Shown: positions 9,760 to 18,289 of the stretch, in pieces
Layout: each line of letters begins with the position of its first letter
Numbering within the stretch: the first letter of the stretch is position 1
Assembly (NCBI GenBank): GCA_041746735.1
Contig: JBGTGP010000040.1
Coordinates: 16,869-80,868 of the forward strand
Direction: 5' to 3'
From: Opimibacter sp041746735
GTDB lineage: Bacteria > Bacteroidota > Bacteroidia > Chitinophagales > Saprospiraceae
DNA length: 64,000 nt
Notes under the pieces: model-generated
The model's input: the letters and a program-made list of their open reading frames with translations, nothing else
What the model was told of the DNA's origin: nothing
Databases searched by the model: none
Translations under genes and position numbers: made by a program

Positions 9760-10719
9760 ATGAAAAAAGTACTCAGGATCCTGGCGATCCTGGTAGGGCT
9801 AATCGCTCTATTGATCGCTATTGGGGCTGCCTATATTCACTTTCGAGGCATCCCAAAATATGAAGTCCACCCACCCGATCTCAAAATAGAAGCTGACAGC
9901 AATATGCTCGCTGAAGGCAAACGTATCGCAGCTATGATCTGTGTGCACTGCCATCTGGCCCCCAACGGTCGTATGGAAGGTGCGGAAATGCTCGATCTGC
10001 CCAAAACGTTTGGACGAGCATGGGCCGCTAATATCACTCGGGATACCAAGTATGGTACAGGCCGGTATACGGATGGCGAATTGGCGTACTTACTCCGCAC
10101 CGGCATCAAACGCGACGGACAATATGTACCACCATGGATGCCTAAATTTCCCCATCTCTCCGATTACGATATGCATAGCATCATCGCCTATCTTCGATCC
10201 GATGCACCAGAGCTCGAACCCTCTTCGAAGCAGCAGCCTGTAAGTCAACCCAGTTTTTTTGCTAAATTCCTTTCCTATGTGGCATTTAAACCATTGCCGT
10301 ATCCGGATGCACCCATTTCTTCGCCGGATCCAGAGGATAAAGTGGCTTATGGTAAGTATGTGATGAGCGCGATTGATTGTTTTGGTTGCCACAGTCCAAG
10401 TTTTGAAACCATGAATATCATGGAGCCGGAAAAAACCCCCGGTTTTTTTAGTGGCGGAAATCCAATGCCCGATTTAGAGGGAAATATCGTACTGACCCGC
10501 AATCTCACTCCCGATAAGGAAACCGGAATCGGTAACTGGACAGAGGAGGAGTTTATCCAGGCCGTCAAGTATGGATTGCGAGAAGGTAAGCCGGCATTGC
10601 GTTATCCCATGATGCCCTATACCGCTATGAAGGATGAAGAGGTCTCTGCCGTATGGGCCTACTTGCAGACCATACCGTCCATCAGGAACGATGTAGATGC
10701 CATTTCAGTTAAAAAATAA
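9760..10719 (+). CDS. Membrane-anchored di-heme cytochrome c
   Basis: 319 residues. An uncleaved N-terminal anchor (VLRILAILVGLIALLIAIGAA) is followed by two cytochrome c domains. Heme sites are CVHCH near residue 64 and CFGCH near residue 208. Likely sixth ligands are Met in PPWMPKFPHLSD and PMMPYTAMKDEE. The spacing and the WTEEEFIQAVKYGLREGKP segment resemble cytochrome subunits of alcohol or sorbitol dehydrogenases, but no dehydrogenase gene is adjacent. The partner is therefore unknown. It probably shuttles periplasmic electrons towards a terminal oxidase. No strong terminator is visible before the convergent terC gene. Confidence 0.88.
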   Translation: MKKVLRILAILVGLIALLIAIGAAYIHFRGIPKYEVHPPDLKIEADSNMLAEGKRIAAMICVHCHLAPNGRMEGAEMLDLPKTFGRAWAANITRDTKYGTGRYTDGELAYLLRTGIKRDGQYVPPWMPKFPHLSDYDMHSIIAYLRSDAPELEPSSKQQPVSQPSFFAKFLSYVAFKPLPYPDAPISSPDPEDKVAYGKYVMSAIDCFGCHSPSFETMNIMEPEKTPGFFSGGNPMPDLEGNIVLTRNLTPDKETGIGNWTEEEFIQAVKYGLREGKPALRYPMMPYTAMKDEEVSAVWAYLQTIPSIRNDVDAISVKK

Positions 10720-10887
10720 CAACTGATAGCTTTGCATCGATCGCCCAATGCCGGATGAAGCGCCTGCAATCAGTAATCTGGACTCAACCACCCGATGGTG
10801 AAGCCGGGTGAGTATTCCCTATGGATAGTGTAGAAAAAGATGGCTCACTTTCCTGGAAAGCCAGGGCGATCGGTGTGGTGGCTTATT

Positions 10888-11598
10888 CTATGCTCTCCGG
10901 GCTTTAATTGTCTTATGCTGTACAAAGTTGACAAAAAAGGAAAAGGCCATAGAGAAGTAGATATACCCTTTGGGGATATGAAAATCCAGGCCTTCGCCAA
11001 TTAGCGAAATCCCGATAATGAGCAAAAAGCAGAGCGCCAGAATTTTGAAGGAAGGATTTTGGGAAATAAATTCACTGATGGATTTGGCGGATATAAGCAT
11101 AATACCTACTGAAACAATCACGGCCGTGTACATAATCCAAAGTTGATTGACCATGCCCACTGCCGTAATGATCGAATCTATGGAAAAGACAATGTCGAGC
11201 AACAGAACCTGGATCAGTGTATCGCGAAAAGTTGCGACCTTTTTAGCCTGTATGCCGGAATAGTGATGCTGTTCGTCTTCTGTCTTGAGATATATCTCGC
11301 GGGTGCTTTTATACAGGAGAAAGGTCCCGCCAGCCAGCAAGATGAGGTCTTTTCCGGAAAAACTATTGTCGAGTATTTCAAACAAGGGTTGATCCAGCTT
11401 CATGATCCAGGAGATCAGGGCCAATAGGACGAGTCGCATGATCATCGCAAGACCAATGCCCAACTGCCGCAGTCGTTGTCGTTGATGTTCCGGCAATTTA
11501 TCCGCCAGAATGGATATAAAGATAATATTGTCAATGCCCAGGATGACCTCCAGGACGATCAGCGTTGTCAGGGGAAGAATGACGTCAGTAATATTCAT
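10888..11598 (-). CDS. TerC family integral membrane protein
   Basis: 236 residues from ATG 11598, with about seven membrane helices. Family signatures are VLEVILGIDNIIFISIL with acidic residues inside the first helix, and IQVLLLDIVFSIDSIITAVGM in the second half. TerC/Alx/YkoY proteins are linked to metal homeostasis, chiefly manganese export or metalation of secreted proteins, but the substrate here is not readable. An alternative in-frame ATG at 11700 would add 34 residues (MAIRRDLASF...) over a strongly hairpinned leader. I prefer 11598 because family members start just before the first helix. Confidence 0.9.
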   Translation of the reverse strand: MNITDVILPLTTLIVLEVILGIDNIIFISILADKLPEHQRQRLRQLGIGLAMIMRLVLLALISWIMKLDQPLFEILDNSFSGKDLILLAGGTFLLYKSTREIYLKTEDEQHHYSGIQAKKVATFRDTLIQVLLLDIVFSIDSIITAVGMVNQLWIMYTAVIVSVGIMLISAKSISEFISQNPSFKILALCFLLIIGISLIGEGLDFHIPKGYIYFSMAFSFFVNFVQHKTIKARRA

Positions 11599-11745
11599 CG
11601 TTTGAACCGGATTGTGGGCGTAAATGTACAACGCCTCAGGTGTCTGATTTACACTCTTATCAGACGACATAAAAGAGGCAAGATCGCGTCGAATCGCCAT
11701 CTTGCCTCAGGTCGTTGATACTCCCATTGCCTTTTCCGACAAGGG
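11598..11745 (-). promoter_or_regulatory. Structured 5' leader of terC with terminator-like hairpin
   Basis: Read on the minus strand, GAGGCAAGAT (11708-11699) pairs exactly with ATCTTGCCTC (11684-11675). Inner GCG/CGC pairing closes an ATTCGA loop, and TTTT follows: a convincing terminator shape in front of terC. A second perfect hairpin, GTCTGAT/ATCAGAC (11665-11659 with 11648-11642), follows. The words ACCTGAGGC occur both before and after, so the GCCTC arm could pair with either, as in an attenuator. A GGGAGTA word (11725-11719) recalls yybP-ykoY manganese riboswitches, but the rest of that consensus was not recognised. Confidence 0.45.
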
Positions 11746-11775
11746 AAAAAGCCCGGTATTATTGGGTCCGGGCTT
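11744..11775 (-). terminator. Terminator overlapping the end of the META lipoprotein gene
   Basis: On the minus strand AAGCCCGG (11775-11768) pairs with CCGGGCTT (11756-11749), followed by a short T run. The stop codon of the META gene (11759-11761) lies in the loop, so termination is built into the last codons. Confidence 0.7.
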
Positions 11776-12253
11776 CAAATTTTGCCAGTGGAGCCATCTT
11801 CGCATTATGCAGCATCAAGTGATTGCCGCGGATGGCATAATTGTCGGCCATCTCGATGACACGAATCAGCTCACTCTCGGTGGTCATCTCCGGGCATGCC
11901 ATACGTGTGGAGGCCACAGCACTAAAACGGATCCGGTTTCCATTCTCCATCGTATAGGCCCCCATCAGGGTATTACATCCACCGGAGCCCTGTAACTTCA
12001 GGCCTTCAGAGAGTAGGATGATGTAGGCTTCACTTTGATTTGCTTCCGGATTTTGTACGGGAATACTCTGGATTTCAATCAATTTCCAATAGGTGTCCTG
12101 AAGCGGCATTTCGGAAGGTGTTGAGGCCTCTATGGTCTGTGTCACAGCAACGGATGTTGCCGGTGCTGAAAGGCCTCCATTTGGCTTTCCGGGCGATGTG
12201 CATTTCGCCAAAAGGACGGTTGTGACCAAAAGGGGGAAGGCGAATATTCGCAT
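11759..12253 (-). CDS. META-domain (HslJ-like) lipoprotein
   Basis: 164 residues. The N-terminal signal has a lipobox-like LLAKC, followed by a low-complexity Thr/Ser/Pro linker to about residue 50. The META domain follows (TYWKLIEI, LKLQGSGGCNTLMGAY, FSAVASTRMACPEM, ADNYAIRGNHLMLHN), matching the HslJ/META consensus W.L...G..GCN...G.Y......TrmaC. Such proteins are envelope-stress lipoproteins of unclear biochemical function. It lies 26 bases downstream of the NlpE-like gene on the same strand, so the two are probably co-transcribed. META and NlpE domains are often fused in other bacteria; here they are split. Confidence 0.87.
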   Translation of the reverse strand: MRIFAFPLLVTTVLLAKCTSPGKPNGGLSAPATSVAVTQTIEASTPSEMPLQDTYWKLIEIQSIPVQNPEANQSEAYIILLSEGLKLQGSGGCNTLMGAYTMENGNRIRFSAVASTRMACPEMTTESELIRVIEMADNYAIRGNHLMLHNAKMAPLAKFEARTQ

Positions 12254-12279
12254 AGGTTGGTTTTTTAGAATAAGATGAA

Positions 12280-12717
12280 TTATTGCCTGGCGAGAATATA
12301 GTTGTCAGCAAGGTCACCGGTAATTCTGTTACCTGCGAGGTCCAATTGAATAACCCGATTTTCTTCGATTATATATTGAATCGGACCATCCGTTACCCCG
12401 CCAAGCATGACAATATTTGCTTCGTTGTTCCAGGTCAGACTACCGGTCGATTCTGTATATCGGCCATCTCCTTTTCCGAGATATTTGATTCGGAGCAGGT
12501 AGGTATTATCTGCGTTGAGGACCAGAATGGTTTCGATACCTTCGCAATCGGCACAGGGGACCACTCCTTTGTACATACCTGCCCAGTTGAGCGCATTTTG
12601 GGAAGTATGCGCTACATCACCGGCCTTCTGGTCTGTGTTTTCAGATGATCCCTGTTTAGGGTTACATGCCGCTAGCACGATAAGGGCGAGCAGGGACAAC
12701 AGGTGAATTTTTTTCAT
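12280..12717 (-). CDS. NlpE N-terminal domain lipoprotein
   Basis: 145 residues. The signal ends in the lipobox LAAC (Cys about 18). The NlpE N-terminal-domain signature follows: WAGMYKGVVPCADCEGIETILVL, with the CxxC pair of the copper-resistance family, then YLLRIKYLGKG and a late GNRITGDLADNYIL. In E. coli NlpE senses surface attachment and envelope stress and is implicated in copper resistance. Only the N-terminal domain is present here, with no OB-fold half. It precedes the META lipoprotein in a two-gene unit, and is divergent from the formate dehydrogenase operon. Confidence 0.87.
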   Translation of the reverse strand: MKKIHLLSLLALIVLAACNPKQGSSENTDQKAGDVAHTSQNALNWAGMYKGVVPCADCEGIETILVLNADNTYLLRIKYLGKGDGRYTESTGSLTWNNEANIVMLGGVTDGPIQYIIEENRVIQLDLAGNRITGDLADNYILARQ

Positions 12718-13007
12718 ACGACTTGGATTGAAAGTGTGGAAAACGGCGTGATAGGAACTCCTTTAGAAGAATATCCCCTTGATACAGGTTTACAACAATA
12801 TGGTAACGGTACGGTTTTTTAAAAATTCAGTTTTCTTTGACAAGGACCCTTAATCAGCCAGGGCCGGGGTGCATTCAAAGCCCGGTACATTAGCCGGATA
12901 TCCGGTATATTTGAAGAGTCATACGTGTCGGGTAACTGGTGCTGCATCCATCGGAACTGCTATTTTCCCTGGCAGAACCTGAAAAAAACGAAGGGATACG
13001 ATATATT
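12718..13007. other. Divergent intergenic region between nlpE-like and fdhD
   Basis: This 290-base spacer must carry promoters for both directions. It holds a perfect 12-bp palindrome CCGGATATCCGG at 12894-12905 and an imperfect CCGGG/CCCGG stem just upstream of it (about 12863-12884). Either could be an operator or transcript structure for the formate dehydrogenase operon. No gene is seen. Confidence 0.4.
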
Positions 13008-13850
13008 ATGAACGTAAAAAAGTATACAGGGCGCTTCTACCAGGACGGTCAATGGTCCGAGGTACAGGACGTATTGTCCGTCGAAGTAGGACTTGGTATA
13101 GCTATCAATTCCATCCCGTTTACTGTAACCATGCAGACGCCGGGTCAGGAGAAGGATTTGGTCCGGGGATTACTTTTCAGTGAAAGTATCTATCGGGAAA
13201 GGGAGATAGATCCGGAGCAGGAGGTGACGAACATCGACGAAGCCGGGTATATTTCCGGCATATATGTACGTGTGCCGCCGGCATTCGTCCTGAAGGATTT
13301 TGCCGGGACCCGCAATGTGATCTCCGCCTCATCATGCGGTATGTGTGGCAAGACTACGCTGGACGAAGAGGAGCAGGAGACCATTGTATTCTCCGGCACA
13401 CTCGATGCGGCTGTAGTCGGCCATATGTTTGACCGTATGAGTGAAATGCAACAATCGTTCAGGCAGTCCGGGGGCACACATGCGGCAGGTATTTTTACAA
13501 CTGACGGGGAGATGCTCAGTATCCGGGAGGATATCGGCCGGCACAATGCGGTAGACAAGGTGATTGGCGACCTGCTTCACCGCCGTCTGTTGCATCAGGC
13601 CCGTTGCCTGACGGTGAGTGGCCGGATATCCTATGAAATCGTGAGTAAGGCGAGATCGGCCGGAATACCCTTTTTGGCGTCCGTATCAGCGCCATCCACC
13701 CTTGCCGTGGATTATGCACAGGCTTCGGGGATTGCGCTCATGGCGTTTTGCAGAAATCATAAATTAACCGTGTATTCGCATCCGGAATACGTGCAGGGTC
13801 TCCCTAAAGGCACATGGCCCGATCCGGTCAATATATCCTATAATGTCTAA
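13008..13850 (+). CDS. fdhD: Formate dehydrogenase accessory sulfurtransferase FdhD
   Basis: 280 residues from ATG 13008; an upstream GTG at 12939 is in frame but adds a non-family leader. FdhD passes sulfur from the cysteine desulfurase IscS to the molybdenum cofactor, which formate dehydrogenase needs for activity. The sulfur-carrying loop SASSCGMCGKTT has Cys110 and Cys113. Other family blocks are FTTDGEMLSIREDIGRHNAVDK, TVSGRISYEIVSKA and FLASVSAPSTLAVDYA. Its last 8 bases overlap the start of the next gene, so it is translationally coupled to the dehydrogenase subunits it matures. Confidence 0.96.
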   Translation: MNVKKYTGRFYQDGQWSEVQDVLSVEVGLGIAINSIPFTVTMQTPGQEKDLVRGLLFSESIYREREIDPEQEVTNIDEAGYISGIYVRVPPAFVLKDFAGTRNVISASSCGMCGKTTLDEEEQETIVFSGTLDAAVVGHMFDRMSEMQQSFRQSGGTHAAGIFTTDGEMLSIREDIGRHNAVDKVIGDLLHRRLLHQARCLTVSGRISYEIVSKARSAGIPFLASVSAPSTLAVDYAQASGIALMAFCRNHKLTVYSHPEYVQGLPKGTWPDPVNISYNV

Positions 13851-15495
13851 GAATCTAAGCGAATTGTCCGGCCGTAAAGGCCTTGAACATAATCTGTTTG
13901 AACAACTGGGTTTGGCCGGCCGTATGACAGGTACACCGGATACAGAAAGGCTGGAAGCCCTAAGCGATGAATTTTTGGTCGGGCGGTCCAATCTGTACGG
14001 TTCCATGTCCTTTTACGATTTTCTCAGACCGGAAAATCAGGGTAAAAAGGTCTATGTATGTAATGGAAGTGCCTGTATGACAGCAGATACTCAGGAAGGC
14101 TTGAGATCAACACTGCGAAATCACTACGCTGCCAATGAGATAGGTGAAATGTGTTGCCTCGGCAGGTGTCATGAAAATCATGCCTTTCACATTGAAGGCC
14201 GTAATTATTCCGGTACCGATATCCGTGACATCGATACCATAATAGCAAGTGAAACCCTCACACGGGAGACTTACCACGTCGGACATCTGGGCACCCCGAT
14301 TCTGACGAGTCCCTATGGCACCATCGAATCCTATTATGCCATTTTTAAAAAGGGCCTGACAACTTCACCCGAATCCCTGCTTGCAGAACTTAAAGCTTCA
14401 GGTCTTCGCGGAAGAGGGGGCGCAGGTTTTTCGATGGCTTTCAAGCTCGAGTCCTGCCGTACTCAACCCGGTGAAATCAAGTTTATCGTATGCAATGCGG
14501 ATGAAGGCGATCCCGGTGCCTATTCGGACCGCTATATCATGGAGCAGCGACCTCACGCCTTGTTGATGGGTATGATGCTCGCCGGGTATATAGCTGGTGC
14601 CGGATACGGAGTGCTCTATATCCGGGGAGAATACCCGGAGTCAATAGATATTATTCAGGCTGCTTTGGAGGAGTTGAAGCAAGCTCGTCTAACTGGAAAA
14701 AATATACTCGGAACCGGCTTTGATTTTGAGTTTAAAGTCATCAAGGCGCAAGGCGCCTATATCTGCGGGGAAGAAACAGCCCTGTTGTCCTCTATCGAAG
14801 GACAGCGTCCGGAGGTCCGGGTTCGGCCTCCATATCCGACACAGCAGGGCTTATTCAACAAACCCACCGTGGTCAATAATGTGGAAACGCTCGCCAATCT
14901 GCCGTTTATTATCCAACAGGGGGGAGCAGCCTATGCCGCCATCGGAACGACAAAGTCCACGGGCACTAAACTGATCTCCCTGGATGGTTTTTTTCATACA
15001 CCCGGAATTTATGAGGTCGACATGGGTACTCCCTTAAAGGAGGTCATCTTTGGTTTAGGAGGTGGGTTCCGACAACCGGTCAAAGCGATGCATATCGGAG
15101 GCCCACTCGGCGGACTCGTGCCCGTGACCGCCATTGACCGATTGACAGTTGATTTTGATTCATTTGCCCGAGAAGGATTTTTGCTGGGCCATGCTTCGGT
15201 GGTCTGTATACCGGAAGACTATCCGATCATCCGGTACATGGAGCACCTCTTTCGCTTTACCGCCCACGAAAGTTGCGGTAAATGCTTTCCCTGCCGACTG
15301 GGTTCGACCCGGGGATATGAGATGCTGGAGAAAGCGCAACAGGGAGAATATAAAATTGATAAGATATTGATGCACGATTTACTCGAAACCCTGGAGACCG
15401 GCTCATTGTGCGCATTAGGTGGGGGATTACCCCTCCCTATCAAAAATGCTATGCACTATTTTTCACCTGAACTCGCACCTTACTTTAATTCATAA
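13843..15495 (+). CDS. NAD-dependent formate dehydrogenase, fused gamma-beta (NuoE-NuoF-like) subunit
   Basis: 550 residues. The N-terminal 120 or so residues form a NuoE/FdsG-type thioredoxin-like [2Fe-2S] domain with ligands Cys73, Cys78 (CNGSAC), Cys105 and Cys109 (CLGRC). The rest is NuoF/FdsB-like: FMN/NAD-binding blocks GLRGRGGAGF, CNADEGDPGAYSDR, AYICGEETALLSSIEG and PTVVNNVETL, then the [4Fe-4S] motif ESCGKCFPCRLG with a distant Cys in GSLCALGG. It takes electrons from the molybdenum subunit and reduces NAD. In Rhodobacter FdsG and FdsB are separate proteins; here one gene encodes both. The start overlaps fdhD by 8 bases and the stop is 6 bases before the alpha gene. Confidence 0.92.
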   Translation: MSKNLSELSGRKGLEHNLFEQLGLAGRMTGTPDTERLEALSDEFLVGRSNLYGSMSFYDFLRPENQGKKVYVCNGSACMTADTQEGLRSTLRNHYAANEIGEMCCLGRCHENHAFHIEGRNYSGTDIRDIDTIIASETLTRETYHVGHLGTPILTSPYGTIESYYAIFKKGLTTSPESLLAELKASGLRGRGGAGFSMAFKLESCRTQPGEIKFIVCNADEGDPGAYSDRYIMEQRPHALLMGMMLAGYIAGAGYGVLYIRGEYPESIDIIQAALEELKQARLTGKNILGTGFDFEFKVIKAQGAYICGEETALLSSIEGQRPEVRVRPPYPTQQGLFNKPTVVNNVETLANLPFIIQQGGAAYAAIGTTKSTGTKLISLDGFFHTPGIYEVDMGTPLKEVIFGLGGGFRQPVKAMHIGGPLGGLVPVTAIDRLTVDFDSFAREGFLLGHASVVCIPEDYPIIRYMEHLFRFTAHESCGKCFPCRLGSTRGYEMLEKAQQGEYKIDKILMHDLLETLETGSLCALGGGLPLPIKNAMHYFSPELAPYFNS

Positions 15496-15501
15496 CTGAC
15501 C

Positions 15502-18243
15502 ATGGCCATAACCGCATTTATCAATGATGTAAGCTACCCGGTGCTGGACGGCGAGACGATCCTGCAGTTTGTCAGACGACAATTCGGACATGATTATGTG
15601 CCTACGCTTTGCGATGCCCCCAATCTCGATCCATTTGGATCCTGCCGGGTATGTAGTGTCGATGTAGCCCTGTCACAGGGAGGTCCGGCAAAAGTTCAGG
15701 CTTCCTGCCATACGCCGGTGATGCCCGGATCCTTTATTTATACTGATAGTGAGCGTATCACGCGGCTCCGCAAAAATATCATCGAACTCGTCTTAACCGA
15801 TCACCCGTTGGATTGTCTTACCTGCGAAGTCAATCATAATTGTGAATTGCAAACGGTTGCTGCCCGAGTTGGAATCCGGGATGTACGTTATCCTGCCGGT
15901 CAGGATCATCTCGACCGAAAGAAGGACCTCAGTCATCCATACATGACCTCTGATTTTTCAAAATGCATTAATTGTTTCCGCTGCGTCAGGGCTTGTGATG
16001 AAGTCCAGGGTGAGTTTGTGCTGAGTATGGCCGGGCGTGGATTTGATAGTCATATCATCAAGGGAATGAATGAATCTTTCTTCGAATCCGAATGTGTCAG
16101 TTGCGGTGCCTGCGCACAGGCCTGTCCCACATCGGCCATATCAGATGTATTTGAATCCAAGTCTGTAGTGGCAGATAAAAAGATACGGACAGTTTGTACC
16201 TATTGCGGTGTAGGGTGTAATCTGGATGTGGCGGTGGTCAATAAGAAAGTCAAATCCATTCAGGCCCCGTATGATGCGGAGGTCAACCAGGGACACACTT
16301 GCCTGAAAGGCAGGTTTGCATTTTCATTTTATAATCATCCGGAGCGTTTGCGAACACCTCTGATCCAGAAGGACGGGGAATTGGTTCCCGCTACCTGGGA
16401 TGAGGCGTATGATTATATCGCGGCCAAGCTGACCACCATCAAGCGGGAGCATGGTCCTGATGCAATCGCCGGTATTTCCTCCGCCCGTTGTACCAATGAA
16501 GAAAACTACCTCATGCAAAAATTCATCCGGGTGGTGATCGGGACCAACAATATCGATAGTTGTGCGCGGGTCTGCCATTCCCCTACGGCATTGGGTATGC
16601 AACGCACGTTTGGCACAGGGGCAGCGACCAATTCGATCGAAGATCTCAAGTACACCGATTGCATCATGGTGATCGGAGCCAATCCCACCGATGCACATCC
16701 GGTGACCGGGGCAAAGCTCAAACAGTTTGCCATGAAGAAAACCTCGATTGTAATCGATCCGAGGAGAACGGAAATGGCCCGGTATGCTACCTATCATCTG
16801 CAGTTGCGTCCAGGGACCAATGTGGCGGTGATGAATATGCTCCTCTACTATATCATCCGGGAAGGTTTGGAGGATACTTCATTTATTGAATCACGAACAG
16901 AAGGCTACGAAGATTTCAGACAGCATATCATGCAGCTTGATATGGATGAGTTGGAAAAAATCAGTGGAGTCAAAAAGGAGTTGGTCCGTGATGCAGCCAT
17001 CGCCTATGCCAGCGCTCCGAATGCTATGTCGTTTCATGGACTTGGCGTTACGGAGCATTCGCAAGGAACGTACACCGTCATGCTGATCGCGGATCTGGCC
17101 ATGATCACGGGGAATATTGGTCGTCGCGGAGTAGGGGTCAATCCGTTGCGTGGACAGAATAACGTACAAGGTGCGGCAGATATGGGATGTCAGCCTCACC
17201 AGGGTGCCGGATATTATGATGTCACTCAGGCAGAGTATCACCGGATGTATGAAGATTTCTACCAGACATCCTTGCCTTCCCATGTGGGTTACAAGATCCC
17301 ACAGATGTATGACGCTGCGCTTGAAGGAAAGCTTAAGGCATTATGGCTGATGGGAGAGGATAATGTTCAGACAGATCCGAATACCCAACATGTCGTCAAA
17401 GCCATGAAGGAATTGGATCTGCTGGTTGTGCAGGAAATCTTTATGACGGAGACAGCCAAGTTGGCCCATGTAGTATTGCCTGCATCCTCTTTCCTGGAAA
17501 AGAGCGGAACCTTTACCAACGGCGAGCGCCGTATCCAGCGGGTGCAGCAAGTGGTAGAACCGATCGAAGGAACCAAGCCGGATGGGCAGATCATTGTCGA
17601 TATTATGAACCGGATGGGCTATGCTCAGGCGGATTATGATCCGGATGTGATGCTGCAGGAGATATCCAGAATCGTTCCTTTCTTTGCCGGCGTCAAATGG
17701 GATGAGTTGGGAGGAAATGGAAAGCAATGGCCAGTCCTACCAGACGGAACGGATACAGAGATATTGCACATTGATATGTTTAAAAGGGGCAAGGGCAAGT
17801 TTCAGGTGGCCTCCTTTAAAGAGAGCGAGGAAATCGTGCATCATGGAAAGGAATTTCCTTATATACTGACGACCAACCGGGAGCTGGAACATTACAATTG
17901 TGGTACGATGACACGGCGTACCTCCAATGTGGAGATCTTGAAGGATGATGTATTGCTTATTCATCCAGACGATGCGGCCAATCATTTAATCCATGAAGGC
18001 GATATGGTATGCGTGATCAGTCCGAGAGGTAAGATCGATATCAAAGCCAGGTTGACCGATGAGGTACGACCGGGTGTGTTGTCCTCCACGTTTCATTTTC
18101 CTGAGGTCCGTATGAATGATCTCACGTCCAGCGTGAGTGATAGTGAAGCGATGTGTCCGGAATATAAAGTAGTGGCGGTCAACATCCGGAAAAGCAAAGG
18201 TCAATATAAACATAAGCCTTCAACAACGTTTGTGGAAGGATAG
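15502..18243 (+). CDS. Formate dehydrogenase alpha (molybdopterin) subunit, NAD-dependent type
   Basis: 913 residues. An N-terminal [2Fe-2S] ferredoxin domain (Cys37, 48, 51, 69) is followed by a His/Cys cluster site (HPLDCLTCEVNHNCELQ). Two [4Fe-4S] motifs follow (CINCFRCVRACDE, CVSCGACAQACP). The molybdopterin oxidoreductase then begins with its own cluster (TYCGVGCNLDV). The Mo ligand is Cys358, next to His359, in CARVCHSPT, so this is a cysteine and not a selenocysteine enzyme. The C-terminal molybdopterin-binding domain contains the NRELEHYNCGTMTRRT block. It oxidises formate to CO2 and passes electrons to the fused gamma-beta subunit. FdsC and FdsD homologues are not adjacent. Confidence 0.95.
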   Translation: MAITAFINDVSYPVLDGETILQFVRRQFGHDYVPTLCDAPNLDPFGSCRVCSVDVALSQGGPAKVQASCHTPVMPGSFIYTDSERITRLRKNIIELVLTDHPLDCLTCEVNHNCELQTVAARVGIRDVRYPAGQDHLDRKKDLSHPYMTSDFSKCINCFRCVRACDEVQGEFVLSMAGRGFDSHIIKGMNESFFESECVSCGACAQACPTSAISDVFESKSVVADKKIRTVCTYCGVGCNLDVAVVNKKVKSIQAPYDAEVNQGHTCLKGRFAFSFYNHPERLRTPLIQKDGELVPATWDEAYDYIAAKLTTIKREHGPDAIAGISSARCTNEENYLMQKFIRVVIGTNNIDSCARVCHSPTALGMQRTFGTGAATNSIEDLKYTDCIMVIGANPTDAHPVTGAKLKQFAMKKTSIVIDPRRTEMARYATYHLQLRPGTNVAVMNMLLYYIIREGLEDTSFIESRTEGYEDFRQHIMQLDMDELEKISGVKKELVRDAAIAYASAPNAMSFHGLGVTEHSQGTYTVMLIADLAMITGNIGRRGVGVNPLRGQNNVQGAADMGCQPHQGAGYYDVTQAEYHRMYEDFYQTSLPSHVGYKIPQMYDAALEGKLKALWLMGEDNVQTDPNTQHVVKAMKELDLLVVQEIFMTETAKLAHVVLPASSFLEKSGTFTNGERRIQRVQQVVEPIEGTKPDGQIIVDIMNRMGYAQADYDPDVMLQEISRIVPFFAGVKWDELGGNGKQWPVLPDGTDTEILHIDMFKRGKGKFQVASFKESEEIVHHGKEFPYILTTNRELEHYNCGTMTRRTSNVEILKDDVLLIHPDDAANHLIHEGDMVCVISPRGKIDIKARLTDEVRPGVLSSTFHFPEVRMNDLTSSVSDSEAMCPEYKVVAVNIRKSKGQYKHKPSTTFVEG

Positions 18244-18289
18244 ACGATAGAGTTTTTACGTGACAAGCACTGTTGATCTTTGACCTTGA

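Noticed and set aside
11598..11700. N-terminal extension of TerC from ATG 11700
   Set aside because: The extra 34 residues are hydrophilic, do not resemble TerC N-termini and are encoded by hairpins typical of a leader. Start 11598 preferred, although the alternative cannot be excluded.
11598..11760. Bona fide yybP-ykoY manganese riboswitch
   Set aside because: Only a GGGAGTA word and the terC context fit; the second conserved loop and the usual paired arrangement of about 100 bases were not recognised by eye.
12939..13007. GTG start extending FdhD by 23 residues
   Set aside because: FdhD proteins do not have this leader; ATG 13008 gives a family-typical N-terminus.
16324..16797. 157-residue antisense frame within the formate dehydrogenase alpha gene
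   Set aside because: Shadow of a strongly coding gene: high codon bias on the sense strand leaves long antisense frames. No independent support.
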